Shown here one piece after another: positions 36,718-49,141 of a stretch of DNA of 64,000 nt (its first letter is position 1; each line of letters begins with the position of its first letter). The position numbers and the translations under genes are program-made. Below the pieces are notes generated by a model. The model was not told the DNA's origin and did no database searches. It saw nothing but the letters and a program-made list of their open reading frames with translations. This stretch comes from Rhodospirillales bacterium (GTDB lineage: Bacteria; Pseudomonadota; Alphaproteobacteria; Rhodospirillales; Shumkoniaceae). The DNA lies in NCBI GenBank assembly GCA_014859895.1, contig JACZKS010000025.1, positions 1-64,000 on the forward strand. The letters are read 5' to 3'.

Positions 36718-36767
36718 TGGCACGACGTTTGCAACCATAAAGGGCTACCATCCCAAAGGAAGTGCCG

Positions 36768-37664
36768 ATGCCCGACAAGCCCCGACATGACGACCGCCTG
36801 ACCCTCGAGTCCCTGAATTCCCTGGACCGGGACGATTTCATCGCGTGCCTGGGCGACGTCTACGAGCATTCGCCCTGGGTTGCCGGCGCCGCCTTCGAGC
36901 GTAAGCCGTTTGCCTCGGTGACCGCGCTGCACGCGGCGATGCAGGCTGTCGTCGCCGAGGCACCGGTTGACGCGCGCCTGGATTTGCTGCGGGCCCATCC
37001 GGATCTGGCCGGAAAAGCGGCCGTGGCGGGGGAGTTGACGGCCGACTCCTCGGTCGAACAGGCATCGGCGGGACTGGACCGCCTGACCGCGGAGGAGATG
37101 GCGCGGTTTCAGATGCTGAACGGCGCCTATCGGACCCGGTACGGCTTTCCCTTCATCATGGCCGTCCGCCACGCCGACAAGGCGCGCATCCTGGCCGCCT
37201 ACGAGGGGCGGTTGGGCCACGAGCCAGCCACGGAAATCGCCGCCGCCTTGGCGGAGGTCGGGAAGATCGCCTGGATGCGGTTGCTGGCCAAGATCGTCCC
37301 GGTGCCGAGCGGCCGGCTGACGACCCATGTTCTGTGCACGGCCACGGGACGCCCGGCGGCGGGGCTGCCGATCGATCTTTTCAGGATCGACGCCGATGGC
37401 GTTCGCCGCCTACTTGGCCATTTCGTCACCAATGCCGACGGGCGCCTCGATGCGCCGGCCCTGGCGGGAAATGAGCTTGAGCCAGGCGTCTACGAATGGC
37501 TTTTCGAGGCGGGCGTGTATTTCGCGCGGGCCGGTCAGGCGACGGACGCGCCGCCGTTCCTGGATCGCATTCCCCTGCGCTTCGCCATCGCCAACCCCGA
37601 AGCCCATTACCACGTGCCGTTGCTGCTGTCGCCGTGGGCCTACTCGACCTACCGGGGGAGCTGA
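36768..37664 (+). CDS. fused OHCU decarboxylase / 5-hydroxyisourate hydrolase (UraD-UraH)
   Basis: 298 residues. Residues ~10-175 are 2-oxo-4-hydroxy-4-carboxy-5-ureidoimidazoline decarboxylase ([13 protein letters not shown] with the catalytic His, [13 protein letters not shown]). Residues ~185-298 are transthyretin-like 5-hydroxyisourate hydrolase, starting [21 protein letters not shown] and ending with the YRGS tetrapeptide. The fusion channels 5-hydroxyisourate to S-allantoin. ATG 36768 is preceded by AAAGGAA; an earlier GTG at 36762 is in frame but badly placed. Domain order decarboxylase-then-hydrolase is as in bifunctional forms. Confidence 0.92.
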   Translation: MPDKPRHDDRLTLESLNSLDRDDFIACLGDVYEHSPWVAGAAFERKPFASVTALHAAMQAVVAEAPVDARLDLLRAHPDLAGKAAVAGELTADSSVEQASAGLDRLTAEEMARFQMLNGAYRTRYGFPFIMAVRHADKARILAAYEGRLGHEPATEIAAALAEVGKIAWMRLLAKIVPVPSGRLTTHVLCTATGRPAAGLPIDLFRIDADGVRRLLGHFVTNADGRLDAPALAGNELEPGVYEWLFEAGVYFARAGQATDAPPFLDRIPLRFAIANPEAHYHVPLLLSPWAYSTYRGS

Positions 37665-37670
37665 CGGTTC

Positions 37671-38894
37671 ATGGACGGCTTCGATATCGAGTGGCTGCGC
37701 CTGACCGCGCGCTGGATTCATCTGATCGTCGGCGTGGCGTGGATCGGCGCCTCCTTCTATTTCGTCTGGCAGGACGACAGCCTGGAGCCGACGCCCGAGG
37801 ACCCGGACAGCAAGCGCCTTCAGGGCGAGGTGTGGATGGTCCACGGGGGCGGCTTCTATAACGCCCGGAAGTACAAGGTGGCGCCGCCGAACCTGCCGGA
37901 AAAGCTGCACTGGTTCAAATGGGAAGCCTATTCGACGTGGCTTTCCGGGATGGCGCTGCTGATCCTCGTCTACTACCTGGGGGCCGGCATCTACATGCTG
38001 CCGCCCGACAGCCCGCTGTCGCCATTGACGGCGGTCGGCATCGGGGTGGGCACGCTGGTCGGATCGTGGGTCATTTACGACCTGATGTGCCGCTCGCCGC
38101 TGGGGCGCAGCGACGGTGTTCTGGCTATCGCGGTGGCGGTGCTGGTCACCTTGCTGGCCTACGGGCTCACCCAGGTGCTGTCCGGCCGGGCGGCCTTCAT
38201 CCACGTCGGCGCGGCGATCGGCACCATCATGGTCGCCAACGTCTTTTTCACCATCATCCCCAACCAGCGAAAGATCGTCGCGCAGATGTTGCGGGGTGAA
38301 ATCCCCGACCCAGCGCTTGGCCGCGCCGGAAAGCAGCGCAGCGTGCACAACACCTATTTCACGCTGCCCGTCCTGTTCCTGATGATCTCCAACCACTATG
38401 CGCTGGTGACCGGGCATCCCTGGAACTGGGTCCTGCTGCTGGCGCTCTCGGCGCTGGGGGCAGGGGTGCGCCAGGTGTTCGTGCTGCGCCATACCGGTCG
38501 CGCCCGGGCCTGGATGCTGCCGCTCGCCGGCGCCTGTTTCGCCGGCCTGGTGATGGTGGCGACGGTCACGCGGGATGACGGCCCGGTTTCGGCGTCGATG
38601 GCGGCGCCGGACGCCGGCGAGGAAGCGGAGGAACCATCGGCGGTTCCCTTCGCCGCCGTCCAGGCGATCATCCAGGCAAGGTGCGTCGCCTGCCACGCCG
38701 CCAGGCCGACCTTCGAGGGTTTCGACGCCCCGCCGAAGGAGGTGGCGCTGGAAACGCCGGAACAGATCCGCCAATGGGCGGACAAGATCGGCCAGCAGGC
38801 GGTTCACACCCGGACCATGCCGCTGGGCAACGTTACCGCCATGAACCCCGAGGAACGCGCCCTGCTGGGCCTTTGGCTGCGGACGGGAAAATAA
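37671..38894 (+). CDS. puuD: membrane-bound urate oxidase with cytochrome c domain (PuuD)
   Basis: 407 residues. N-terminal ~300 residues form about 8 helices (starting ARWIHLIVGVAWIGASFYFVW) of the PuuD urate hydroxylase family; the C-terminal part carries a c-type heme motif CVACH at 338-342 with a periplasmic side Met ligand candidate (TRTMPLGN). The enzyme oxidises urate to 5-hydroxyisourate and passes electrons to the respiratory chain instead of making hydrogen peroxide. It begins 6 bp after the UraD-UraH fusion, giving the complete xanthine-to-allantoin route in one operon. Confidence 0.92.
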   Translation: MDGFDIEWLRLTARWIHLIVGVAWIGASFYFVWQDDSLEPTPEDPDSKRLQGEVWMVHGGGFYNARKYKVAPPNLPEKLHWFKWEAYSTWLSGMALLILVYYLGAGIYMLPPDSPLSPLTAVGIGVGTLVGSWVIYDLMCRSPLGRSDGVLAIAVAVLVTLLAYGLTQVLSGRAAFIHVGAAIGTIMVANVFFTIIPNQRKIVAQMLRGEIPDPALGRAGKQRSVHNTYFTLPVLFLMISNHYALVTGHPWNWVLLLALSALGAGVRQVFVLRHTGRARAWMLPLAGACFAGLVMVATVTRDDGPVSASMAAPDAGEEAEEPSAVPFAAVQAIIQARCVACHAARPTFEGFDAPPKEVALETPEQIRQWADKIGQQAVHTRTMPLGNVTAMNPEERALLGLWLRTGK

Positions 38895-38900
38895 CTCCGC

Positions 38901-39482
38901 TCAGCGTTTCCGATAGGCGAGCCACGATTCGGCGGTGTCCAGGTCGGTGAGCACCGCGTCGTCGTCCATCGGGATCTCGCGCACGAGGTCGGGGTGTTTC
39001 GCGATCAGCCCGCGTGCCCCGACGTCGCCCGTGAGCGCCTGCATCTCGGCGAAGAATGGGCGGCCGAGCAGCACCGGATTGCCGCGCCGGCCTTGGCGGG
39101 TCGGCACGCAGATCGCCCGGCCGTCGGGGGGGAAGGCGGCGACGATACGCGATATGTGGGCGGAAGAAACGTCCGGCATGTCGCCAAGGCAGACCAGCGC
39201 ACCCATTGTTTCGGCCGGCAGGACGGCCAGCCCGGCCTTCAGGGAGCCCGCCATGCCCGCCGCGAAATCCGGGTTGTGGGCATAGCTCACCGGCCTTCCT
39301 TCGAGGGCTGCCCGCACCCGATCGGCTTCATGCCCGGTCACGACGACGACGGATGTAAGCTCGGCTCCCAGCGCCGCATCCACCACCCGGGCGACAAGCG
39401 GACGGTCGTCGATCTCGACCAACAGCTTGTTCTCGCCCATGCGCGTGGCCATGCCGGCCGCCAGGATGATCGCCGCGATCAT
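38901..39482 (-). CDS. molybdenum cofactor cytidylyltransferase-like protein (MocA/YgfJ)
   Basis: 193 residues, NTP-transferase fold. The Rossmann-like N-terminus ILAAGMATRMGENKLLV holds the nucleotide-binding motif (LAAGxxxRMGxxK); GDMPDVS binds metal; GNPVLL and DVGARGL follow. MocA makes the cytosine-dinucleotide form of the molybdenum cofactor; YgfJ is the paralogue found with selenium-dependent hydroxylases. ATG overlaps the XdhC-like stop (ATGA). Convergent with puuD, six bases apart. Which cofactor form the hydroxylase uses is not settled by the sequence. Confidence 0.85.
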   Translation of the reverse strand: MIAAIILAAGMATRMGENKLLVEIDDRPLVARVVDAALGAELTSVVVVTGHEADRVRAALEGRPVSYAHNPDFAAGMAGSLKAGLAVLPAETMGALVCLGDMPDVSSAHISRIVAAFPPDGRAICVPTRQGRRGNPVLLGRPFFAEMQALTGDVGARGLIAKHPDLVREIPMDDDAVLTDLDTAESWLAYRKR

Positions 39483-40489
39483 GGCCGATTGCGCCTGCGG
39501 CCATGACGGGCGGCGACGATTTCGGCGACGATGGAAACCGCGATCTCGCCCGCCGACCGGCCGCCCAGATCCAATCCCACGGGTCCGGCGATGCGGGCTA
39601 GGTGCTCGGTGGAAAAGCCCGCTTCCGACAGGCGGGCCAGGCGCCGTTCGTGGTTGCGGCGGCTGCCCAGCGCGCCGATGTAGAACGCCGGGGAGCGCAA
39701 GGCGGCGGCCAGGGCGGGATCGTCGATCTTGGGATCGTGGGTCAGCGCGACCACGGCCGTATGCGGGCCGGGCGACATGCCGGCCAGAGCCTCGTGAGGC
39801 CACGCCGGGACGATCCGCGTGTGCGGGAAACGGACTTCGGAGGCAAACGCGCTGCGGGGATCGATGACGGTGACCGAAAAGCCCGCCAATTCGGCCATCG
39901 GCACCAGGGCTTGCGCGATGTGTACGGCGCCGACGACATAAAGCGACCACGGCGGGCCGTAGGATCGGACGAAAAGACCTTCCACAAGGCCGCTGTGGTC
40001 GTCCGCCAGCATGCGGCGAACCGTCGCTGCCGTTTCCGGGGATAGCCGCAGGTCACCGCCGATTTCCTCGGCCGTGACCAAAGCCTGAAGGCCGTTCTCC
40101 AGATCGCTGACCACCGCCACCGGGTATTGCCGCCGGCGATAGTCTTGCAGGGCGTCGAAATGATGCCGTTTCATCTCAGTGGCTTCGACATGGACGCGGA
40201 TGGTTCCGCCGCAGGGCAGGCCGACGTCCCACGCCTTCTGGTCGCTGACGCCGAATTCCAGGGTCCGGGGCTGCTTCTTGGCAAGAACGTCCAGGGCTTC
40301 GGTGACGACGGCCGCCTCGACGCAACCACCCGACACCGACCCCGCGAACGTCCCATCGTCGGCGACCGCCAAATGACTGCCGATCGGGCGAGGGGCCGAG
40401 CCCCAGGTCTCGATCACGGTGGCCAACGCCACCGCCCGGCCTTCCTTCAGCCAAGCCTGGGCGGTGTCCAATACGGCGTCGTCGTCCAT
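39479..40489 (-). CDS. XdhC/CoxI-family molybdenum hydroxylase maturation protein
   Basis: 336 residues. N-terminal XdhC_CoxI domain (TWGSAPRPIGSHLAV, GSVSGGCVEAAVV, GLPCGGTIRVHVE) and a C-terminal Rossmann domain (LYVVGAVHIAQALVPMAELAG, PAFYIGALGSRRNHERRLARL, GPVGLDLGGRSAGEIAVSIVAEIVAA). The glycine motif GAVHIA has Val in place of the usual Gly (GAGHIA). Probably loads the cofactor of the selenium-dependent-type hydroxylase. ATG 40489 gives the canonical N-terminus; 14 bp after ssnA. It is much shorter than YqeB (~540 residues) but fills the same place. Confidence 0.87.
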   Translation of the reverse strand: MDDDAVLDTAQAWLKEGRAVALATVIETWGSAPRPIGSHLAVADDGTFAGSVSGGCVEAAVVTEALDVLAKKQPRTLEFGVSDQKAWDVGLPCGGTIRVHVEATEMKRHHFDALQDYRRRQYPVAVVSDLENGLQALVTAEEIGGDLRLSPETAATVRRMLADDHSGLVEGLFVRSYGPPWSLYVVGAVHIAQALVPMAELAGFSVTVIDPRSAFASEVRFPHTRIVPAWPHEALAGMSPGPHTAVVALTHDPKIDDPALAAALRSPAFYIGALGSRRNHERRLARLSEAGFSTEHLARIAGPVGLDLGGRSAGEIAVSIVAEIVAARHGRRRNRP

Positions 40490-40503
40490 CCGCCCGTCCC
40501 CGT

Positions 40504-41684
40504 TCAAAGATCGGCCATTCGCTGCCACAGGCGCCCGGCCTGCTCGCGGGCTTGGGCCTCGATGGTGCCGATATCGCCCTGGGCCAGCCTGCCGGCGCGG
40601 ACGACCATGCGGCCGCCGATCACGACATGGGTTACCCGCCCATTTTCACGGACGACCACATCGCCGGGTGCGCCCGGTTGCAGTCCAGAAGCGGTGAAAC
40701 CAAACCGCTTGGCGATCAGGGTTTGCCCCGCCGCCAAGCGCCCCGTGGCGCCGGTATCGCCGTGGCGTTCGGCCAGCCGGAAAAGGGCGCGCTCCTCTTC
40801 CGCCATGTCGGCGTTCCAGCCATCGGTACCCAGGGCGACATGGCTACTGGAGGCAAGGGACAAGGCGTAGCCGACGCCGTTGCCTTCGTTCGAGCGGGGG
40901 TTCTGCGCCAGCCAGCAGCCGGCCGCCTCGGCCACCTTCACCTGCCCGGCGCTCAGATGCACCCCATGCGCCAGGATCGAGCCCGGAACCAGGGCATCCA
41001 GCGCGATCAGGCGCTCCAGGGGACCATCGAAACCCCGCGTGCGGGCATCCTCGACATCGGATCGGGCCTCGGCGACGTGGATGTGCAACGCCGTTCCCAA
41101 CTCGCGCGCCAGGTTGCCGGCCTCGCGGATGGTCCCATCCGAAACGGTGAAACTGGCGTGCAGGCCGACCAGCCCGCGGATCAGCGGCGTCGAAACGATC
41201 CGCCCGCATTCGGCCAGTCCCCGACGGGCTTCCTCGGGCCCGCCATTGCGCTCCGTCGCGCCGTAGCAGAGCAACGCCCGCATGCCCAGGTCCTCGCAAA
41301 CCTCGGCCAGGATGGCCATCGAGCCTTCGATGAAGGTCGGCGATTCGTGGTGATCGACCAGGGCAGTCGTTCCGGCCAGCAAGGCATGCGCCACATAGTC
41401 GCGGGCGGCGGCACGCAGGGCCTCGGCGTCGAGCGCGCGGTCGAGGCGCCACCATACGCGCTCCAGGATCTCCAGAAACCCCATGGGCGCAGGATCGGCA
41501 GGTGGCATGCCATAGGGTGCCAAGCCGCTGTAGAGATGCGTATGGGCGCAAACTGCGCCCGCCGCGATTTCGCCCGTAGAGCAGGACAACACCGGTGCGT
41601 CGGGTGCGGGATGATCGGTGATCCGCCCGCCGGTAATGGCGACGGTCCGTCCGTGGCGGTCGGGGCCGATGGTGAGCGAGCCGC

Positions 41685-41694
<10 letters not shown>
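40504..41694 (-). CDS. ssnA: SsnA-type amidohydrolase of selenium-dependent hydroxylase clusters
   Basis: 396 residues, GTG start overlapping the hydroxylase stop by 10 bp. Metal ligands of the chlorohydrolase/aminohydrolase family: AHTHLYSG (HxH), [16 protein letters not shown] and [11 protein letters not shown]. Strong similarity by eye to E. coli Ssn[23 protein letters not shown] segment, [23 protein letters not shown] and [13 protein letters not shown] near the end. Family members deaminate or dechlorinate purine- or triazine-like rings, so it may deaminate a purine such as guanine; the function of SsnA itself is not established. Confidence 0.88.
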
Positions 41695-44333
<2,639 letters not shown>

Positions 44334-44378
44334 CGTATCGAGGTTTGAATGCGTGGCCGCCGTTGGCGGCCCGGTTCG

Positions 44379-46418
44379 TCAGGGCAGGGCCGCGCTGATG
44401 TAGTTCACGGCGGTTTCCTCGGTCACCGCCCTGCCAAGGCCCGCCATGATTCGTATCCGGGCCAGATCGACCGGGCCACCGGCGCGTCCCTTCGCGCTGC
44501 CTTCCGGGTCGGCGGGATCGAGAGCCAGGTCGGTGTCGGCGTCACGGTAGCGTAGCGTGCCGTCGTCGAGGCTGTCCAATGTCACGACGGCGCCGGCCAG
44601 CCGGCCATGGATGCGGATTCCATCGTCCGTGGCCTCGACAAAGAAGCCGTCCCGCGCCGGGGCCGCCGACCACGCCGCCAGGCTGCCGAAAAACAGCGGC
44701 TTGAGGGCGTAGGGAGCGCCCTCTTCGGGGCAGATGACGTCGCAGTTGCCGCATTCGTTGCAGGCGTCCGCGAAGATGCCAATCTGGTGCGGCCGGGTGA
44801 TGGGCAGATTGCCGGTCGTTTCGGTCTTCCAGCCGCCATCCCCGGGAATCAGGCGGGCTAGGGGAATGGGTTCCCGGGGCAGGGCGAAGCGGAAGATGGC
44901 GTCATTGGGACAGACGGAGACGCAGCGGTCGCAGGTCTGGCAATCGAACAGGCCCAGGGCAACGCCGGTTTTCTTCGGCGGCGTGTCTGTCTGGTCCGCT
45001 CCATAGCGTGGGTCGGTCAGCACGCGCTCGGCGTAGACCCGCGTATTCAAGAGAAGGGCCGCCGAGACCCAGGCGTCGAACGCCAGTCCGGCCGCGGCGC
45101 GGGAGTCGCCACCTTCCAACAGGGAAGCGCGGCAGGCGGCCTCGCGTTCGGCCGGCAGGGCCAGTCCCGACAAGGCGGCCTCGCCCTGCCCGAACGCCTT
45201 GATGACGAATGTATCGATGTCGCGGGCACCCAGTGCCGCCATGCGCTTGACGAGGTTCTTGAGATAGGCCGATCCGCGGCCGTATCCGCCGTTTTTCAGA
45301 AGATCGCTGCATACCGTCACCGGCTTCAGGCCAAGCGCCACGGCGTCGGCGAAGTTGGCCGCATCGATCCCGGCCGAGAACGAGATCGGGAAGCGGTCGC
45401 CGAACGCCTCGCGGAAGCGCCCGATCAGCGTCATCGCCAGGACGTGCAGCGGCGCCCCGGACAAATACATTTCCTTGGCGTCCGCCGGGAAGAAGCGCTT
45501 GTGGTTGCGCACCAAGAGCGTGTTGGTGAACTTGACACCAAAACCGCGCCCGAGGCTGTCGGCCAGTTTGCCCAGCCGGTTGACGAACCCCTGAACCTGG
45601 TCCCAGTTGGCGTCCTTGGCGAAGGCTTGGTCGGGGACCTTGATGTCGGTGTAGCCGAGCCTATCGTGAAGGATGGAGTTGAGGTCCGTGCGACCCAGCA
45701 AGGTCGGATTGAGCTTGACGACGACGTTCAGTCCGAAGTCGCGCAGCAGGAATTCGGCGATGCCCTCGATTTCCTGGGGCGGGCAGCCGTGAAAGGTGGA
45801 AAGGGTCACGGTGTCCGACAGGCGCGTCGGGTACGGCAGGTCGCGGAGATGGGCGTAGGGGGCGGGGATTTGCCCGCGCAGGCGCTCGATGGTCGCCTGA
45901 GCATCCAGCATGCCGTCCATGAACGCCCGCACCTTGGGCGAGCGGATACCGGCCAGATCGTAGCCGACGCTCATGTCGAGAACAGTTTCCGGGAAACCCG
46001 GGGCGAGGCCCGCCGCCTTGGCCATCTCGATCAGCATCGCGGCCTTGGCGTACTCTTCGAGGGACTGTTCGAGGCGAAGCTCCTGCGACCATTCGATGTT
46101 GTAGCCGACCGTCTCCATGTCGATGCAGGGCCGCGCGATGGTCAGATCGTCGAGGATCTGTACCGTCTTCAGTTCGATCACCCGGCCGCCGGCAAGCCAT
46201 GACAGAAGGATGTTCTGGGCCATCTGGGTGTGCGGGCCGGCCGCCGGGCCGAACGGGGTCGCCGCGCGGTGGCCGTGGATCGAGATTCCCAGATCGAAGG
46301 CGGGGTCAGCCTTGAAGAACTGCCAGCGCGGCAGGTCGTAGACGGCTTTCTTCCTTTCCAGCTCGTGGAACAGCCGGGCGACGAGAACGGGAAGGGGAAT
46401 GGGGATCAATTCAACCAT
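44379..46418 (-). CDS. short YgfK-like Fe-S oxidoreductase lacking the flavin/NAD(P) domain
   Basis: 679 residues versus about 1030 in E. coli YgfK. Residues ~1-400 are the DHOD-like TIM barrel: TPFGPAAGPHTQMAQN, GGRVIELKTVQILD, LSTFHGCPPQEIEGI, VVKLNPTLLG, FSAGIDAANFADAVALGLKPVTVCSDLLKNGGYGR region. After ~460 it passes directly to a C-terminal ferredoxin part: CQTCDRCVSVCPNDAI and ACNECGNCDVICPEEGAP. The middle GltD-like FAD/NADPH domain present in full-length YgfK is absent. It likely carries electrons to or from the hydroxylase in the same operon. Starts 53 bp after the permease gene. Confidence 0.85.
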   Translation of the reverse strand: MVELIPIPLPVLVARLFHELERKKAVYDLPRWQFFKADPAFDLGISIHGHRAATPFGPAAGPHTQMAQNILLSWLAGGRVIELKTVQILDDLTIARPCIDMETVGYNIEWSQELRLEQSLEEYAKAAMLIEMAKAAGLAPGFPETVLDMSVGYDLAGIRSPKVRAFMDGMLDAQATIERLRGQIPAPYAHLRDLPYPTRLSDTVTLSTFHGCPPQEIEGIAEFLLRDFGLNVVVKLNPTLLGRTDLNSILHDRLGYTDIKVPDQAFAKDANWDQVQGFVNRLGKLADSLGRGFGVKFTNTLLVRNHKRFFPADAKEMYLSGAPLHVLAMTLIGRFREAFGDRFPISFSAGIDAANFADAVALGLKPVTVCSDLLKNGGYGRGSAYLKNLVKRMAALGARDIDTFVIKAFGQGEAALSGLALPAEREAACRASLLEGGDSRAAAGLAFDAWVSAALLLNTRVYAERVLTDPRYGADQTDTPPKKTGVALGLFDCQTCDRCVSVCPNDAIFRFALPREPIPLARLIPGDGGWKTETTGNLPITRPHQIGIFADACNECGNCDVICPEEGAPYALKPLFFGSLAAWSAAPARDGFFVEATDDGIRIHGRLAGAVVTLDSLDDGTLRYRDADTDLALDPADPEGSAKGRAGGPVDLARIRIMAGLGRAVTEETAVNYISAALP

Positions 46419-46471
46419 GGCCTGACTCTAGGGATATGTGTGCCGACTTTTCGGCGAGCCGGCAACCCCTA

Positions 46472-47245
46472 TCAGGCGGATCGCGCCCCGCGAACGGCCC
46501 ACCGCGTGGAGCGCTGTTCGACGACAGAGAAAATCCCGTACATGGCAATGCCCATCGCGGCGATCACCAGCAGTCCGGCGAATACCAGCGGAATGTTGAA
46601 TTTCGAGCTGGCGGACATCATCAGATAGCCCATGCCGACGTTCGAGGCCACCGTCTCGCTCATCACCGAGCCGACGAAGGCCAGCGTTACGGCGACCTTG
46701 AGCGAGGTGAAGAAGTAGGGAAGAGAGCGCGGGAATCCGACCTTGACAAGGACATCCATCCGCGAGGCTCCCAGGGAACGGAGTACGTCCCGCAATTCCG
46801 GTTCCAGGGTGGCAAGGCCGGTCGCCACATTGGCGACGATCGGAAAAAACGAAATCAGAAAGGCGGTCAGGACGGCCGGAACGGTTCCGATGCCGAACCA
46901 CATGACCAACACAGGCACGACCGCGATTTTCGGCACACTGTTGAAGCCGATCAGAATCGGATTGGCGGCCGAATAGACGATTTGCGACGAGCCGACGGCG
47001 GCGCCCATGACGACGCCGAACACGACGGCGATGGCGAATCCCCCCAGAGTCGTCAGCATGGTCTGCACCGCATGCATCCAGATCGCGTCGCGGAACTGCC
47101 AGATCGCGGCGAAACTCGCCGACGGCGTCGGCAGCACGTATTCAGGTATATCGAACAGCCTGACCGACAGTTCCCAGACCACGAATAACCCGATGGAAGC
47201 GATCCACGGCGAATAGACGGTATAAAGCTTGGACTTGCCGTTCAT
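46472..47245 (-). CDS. NMT1-type ABC transporter permease (SsuC/TauC family)
   Basis: 257 residues, six helices, EAA loop SLGASRMDVLVKVGFPRSLPYFFTSLKVAVTLAFVGSVMSE typical of nitrate/sulfonate/pyrimidine-precursor importers. Located between its ATPase (16 bp upstream) and YgfK, hence probably the purine-related importer of this operon. Confidence 0.9.
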   Translation of the reverse strand: MNGKSKLYTVYSPWIASIGLFVVWELSVRLFDIPEYVLPTPSASFAAIWQFRDAIWMHAVQTMLTTLGGFAIAVVFGVVMGAAVGSSQIVYSAANPILIGFNSVPKIAVVPVLVMWFGIGTVPAVLTAFLISFFPIVANVATGLATLEPELRDVLRSLGASRMDVLVKVGFPRSLPYFFTSLKVAVTLAFVGSVMSETVASNVGMGYLMMSASSKFNIPLVFAGLLVIAAMGIAMYGIFSVVEQRSTRWAVRGARSA

Positions 47246-47261
47246 TCTTGGTCTTTCTTGC

Positions 47262-48047
47262 TTACGCGGCGCGGACGGTGCGGATGTGGCTTTTCAGTCC
47301 GTGGACCATGTCCCCGAAATCTTCGCGAAACGTCATTTCTTGAGTGCGTGGGCGCGGCAGCGGATTTTCGTAGCGCACGAGAATGCGCCCCGGCCGGGTG
47401 CTCATCACATAGATCGTATCGGCCAGATATACCGCTTCGCGCAGGTCATGCGTGACCAGGATGACGGTAAAGGGCCGCTCCATCCACAGTTTTTGGAGAG
47501 TGTCCCACAACTCTTCGCGGGTGAAGGCGTCAAGCGCGCCGAAGGGCTCATCCAACAGCAGGAGGTCCGGCTCGTGAATCAACGCCCGGCAAAGACTGGC
47601 CCGCTGCTGCATGCCACCGGAAAGCTCCCACGGAAATTTCTTCTCGTAACCGCCCAACCCGACGCCGGTGAGCATGCGTGTCGCCATCTCCTCGAACGTT
47701 TTGCGCTGGGTGCGCATCCGCGATCGGTGAGGCTGGACGATCTCCAATGGCAGCAGCACGTTGGCCAGGGTCGAGCGCCATGGCAGCAAGGTGGGGTTCT
47801 GAAAGGCCATACCGCAGATCTTCAACGGGCCCGAAACCTCGCGGCCGTCGACGATGACGGTACCTTCGGTGGCGGGCAGGAGCCCGGAAACCAACTTGAG
47901 CAGGGACGACTTTCCGCACCCCGACGGACCGACAACGGCGATGAACTCGCCATTCGCGATCTTCATGTCGGTCTGTTCGAGTGCAAGGCCTTCGCCTTCC
48001 TGATACCGCAGCTTTACCCGGTCGAGTTCGACGAAAGCATGAGTCAC
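47262..48047 (-). CDS. NMT1-type ABC transporter ATPase (SsuB/TauB family)
   Basis: 261 residues: Walker A GPSGCGKSS, Q-loop FQNPTLLPW, signature LSGGMQQR, Walker B LLLLDEPFGALD, H-loop VTHDL. GTG 48047 has AAGG upstream; the frame extends further with unrelated sequence. Energises uptake with the permease and binding protein encoded beside it. Confidence 0.9.
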   Translation of the reverse strand: MTHAFVELDRVKLRYQEGEGLALEQTDMKIANGEFIAVVGPSGCGKSSLLKLVSGLLPATEGTVIVDGREVSGPLKICGMAFQNPTLLPWRSTLANVLLPLEIVQPHRSRMRTQRKTFEEMATRMLTGVGLGGYEKKFPWELSGGMQQRASLCRALIHEPDLLLLDEPFGALDAFTREELWDTLQKLWMERPFTVILVTHDLREAVYLADTIYVMSTRPGRILVRYENPLPRPRTQEMTFREDFGDMVHGLKSHIRTVRAA

Positions 48048-48096
48048 TATTCGGCCCTTGTCATCAAATTGGTTTCCGGAGCTCTTTAGCCTTCGC

Positions 48097-49125
48097 CTAC
48101 TGCAGCATCCGGTCGGCCTTGTCGGGCATCGCGACATCCGTGAAGATGTCATCGACAGTGGGAACCGAGGCAAGCTTGAAGGCGACGACCAACTGGTCGA
48201 TAGCCTTCGCCATGCGGTCCTTCTTGATCGGGCCCATGCCGTTTTCCTTGACCTCGGCCGTCACCACGCTGGCCTTCATCGCCAGATCCAGCCGTTCCAG
48301 TTCGATGTCGACGTTGATCAGCGGGTCACGCTTCTTCAGGGCGTCGATGGCAGCCTTTGGGTCCTTGATCGAGTCGCGGAAACCCTTGATGACGGCCTTG
48401 GCAAAGCCCTTGAGCAGGGCTGGCTTCTCGGCCGTCAGGGCCGGCGAGGCGATCAGGCCATTGCCATAGAAGGCCATGCCGAAATCGACGTACTGGAAAA
48501 CCGTCAGATCCTCGAGCTTGACGCCTTGGCTCTTCAGGTTGAGCAGACTGGTGAAATAGAAGCCCGAGATGGCGTCGACCTGGCCGCGCATCAGCATCGG
48601 TTCGCGGAGCGGCGGGTCCATCGATTCCCATTTGATCTTGGAGGCGTCGATGCCGGTCGCCTGGGCGAAGGCCGGGAACAGCTTGCGCGGCGAATCGAAC
48701 ACCGGCGCGCCGAGGGTCTTCCCTTCCAGGTCCTTCGGCGTCTTGATGCCGGACTTCTTCATCGTGAACAGCGAGAACGGCGGCTCGTTGTAGATGACGA
48801 AGAACGACTTCAGCGTCCGGCCCGGGTTCTGAACATTGAACTCGACCAGCGAGTTCAGGTCGGCCATGGCGATGTCATAGGCGCCGCTGGCAACGCGGGT
48901 TACTGCGCCGGCCGACCCGTTGCCGGTGTCGATCGTGACGTCAATGCCCTCGGCGGCGAAGTAACCCCTGTCTTGGGCCAGCAAGAACGGGCCGGCCGGA
49001 CCCTCATACTTCCAGTCGAGGGTGAACTTGATCTTTTCGGCCGCGAGTGTCGTTCCGGCAACCAGGGAAACGCCGCATGCCACGCCGAGTGCCAACACTA
49101 CTTTTTGCACGGAAAATTCACGCAT
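48097..49125 (-). CDS. NMT1/THI5-like periplasmic substrate-binding protein
   Basis: 342 residues. Sec signal MREFSVQKVVLALGVACGVSLVAGTTLAA; mature start EKIKFTLDWKYEGPAGPFLLAQDRGYF, the NMT1 fold. GSAGAVTRVASGAYDIAMADLNSLVEF contributes to ligand binding. ATG 49125 has GAGGAG upstream. As first gene of the hydroxylase operon it probably imports the substrate, and purines or purine breakdown products fit the rest; other NMT1 proteins bind pyrimidine thiamine precursors, nitrate or sulfonates. A structured leader lies immediately 5' of the gene. Confidence 0.88.
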   Translation of the reverse strand: MREFSVQKVVLALGVACGVSLVAGTTLAAEKIKFTLDWKYEGPAGPFLLAQDRGYFAAEGIDVTIDTGNGSAGAVTRVASGAYDIAMADLNSLVEFNVQNPGRTLKSFFVIYNEPPFSLFTMKKSGIKTPKDLEGKTLGAPVFDSPRKLFPAFAQATGIDASKIKWESMDPPLREPMLMRGQVDAISGFYFTSLLNLKSQGVKLEDLTVFQYVDFGMAFYGNGLIASPALTAEKPALLKGFAKAVIKGFRDSIKDPKAAIDALKKRDPLINVDIELERLDLAMKASVVTAEVKENGMGPIKKDRMAKAIDQLVVAFKLASVPTVDDIFTDVAMPDKADRMLQ

Positions 49126-49141
49126 CCGGAACTCCTCTTTT

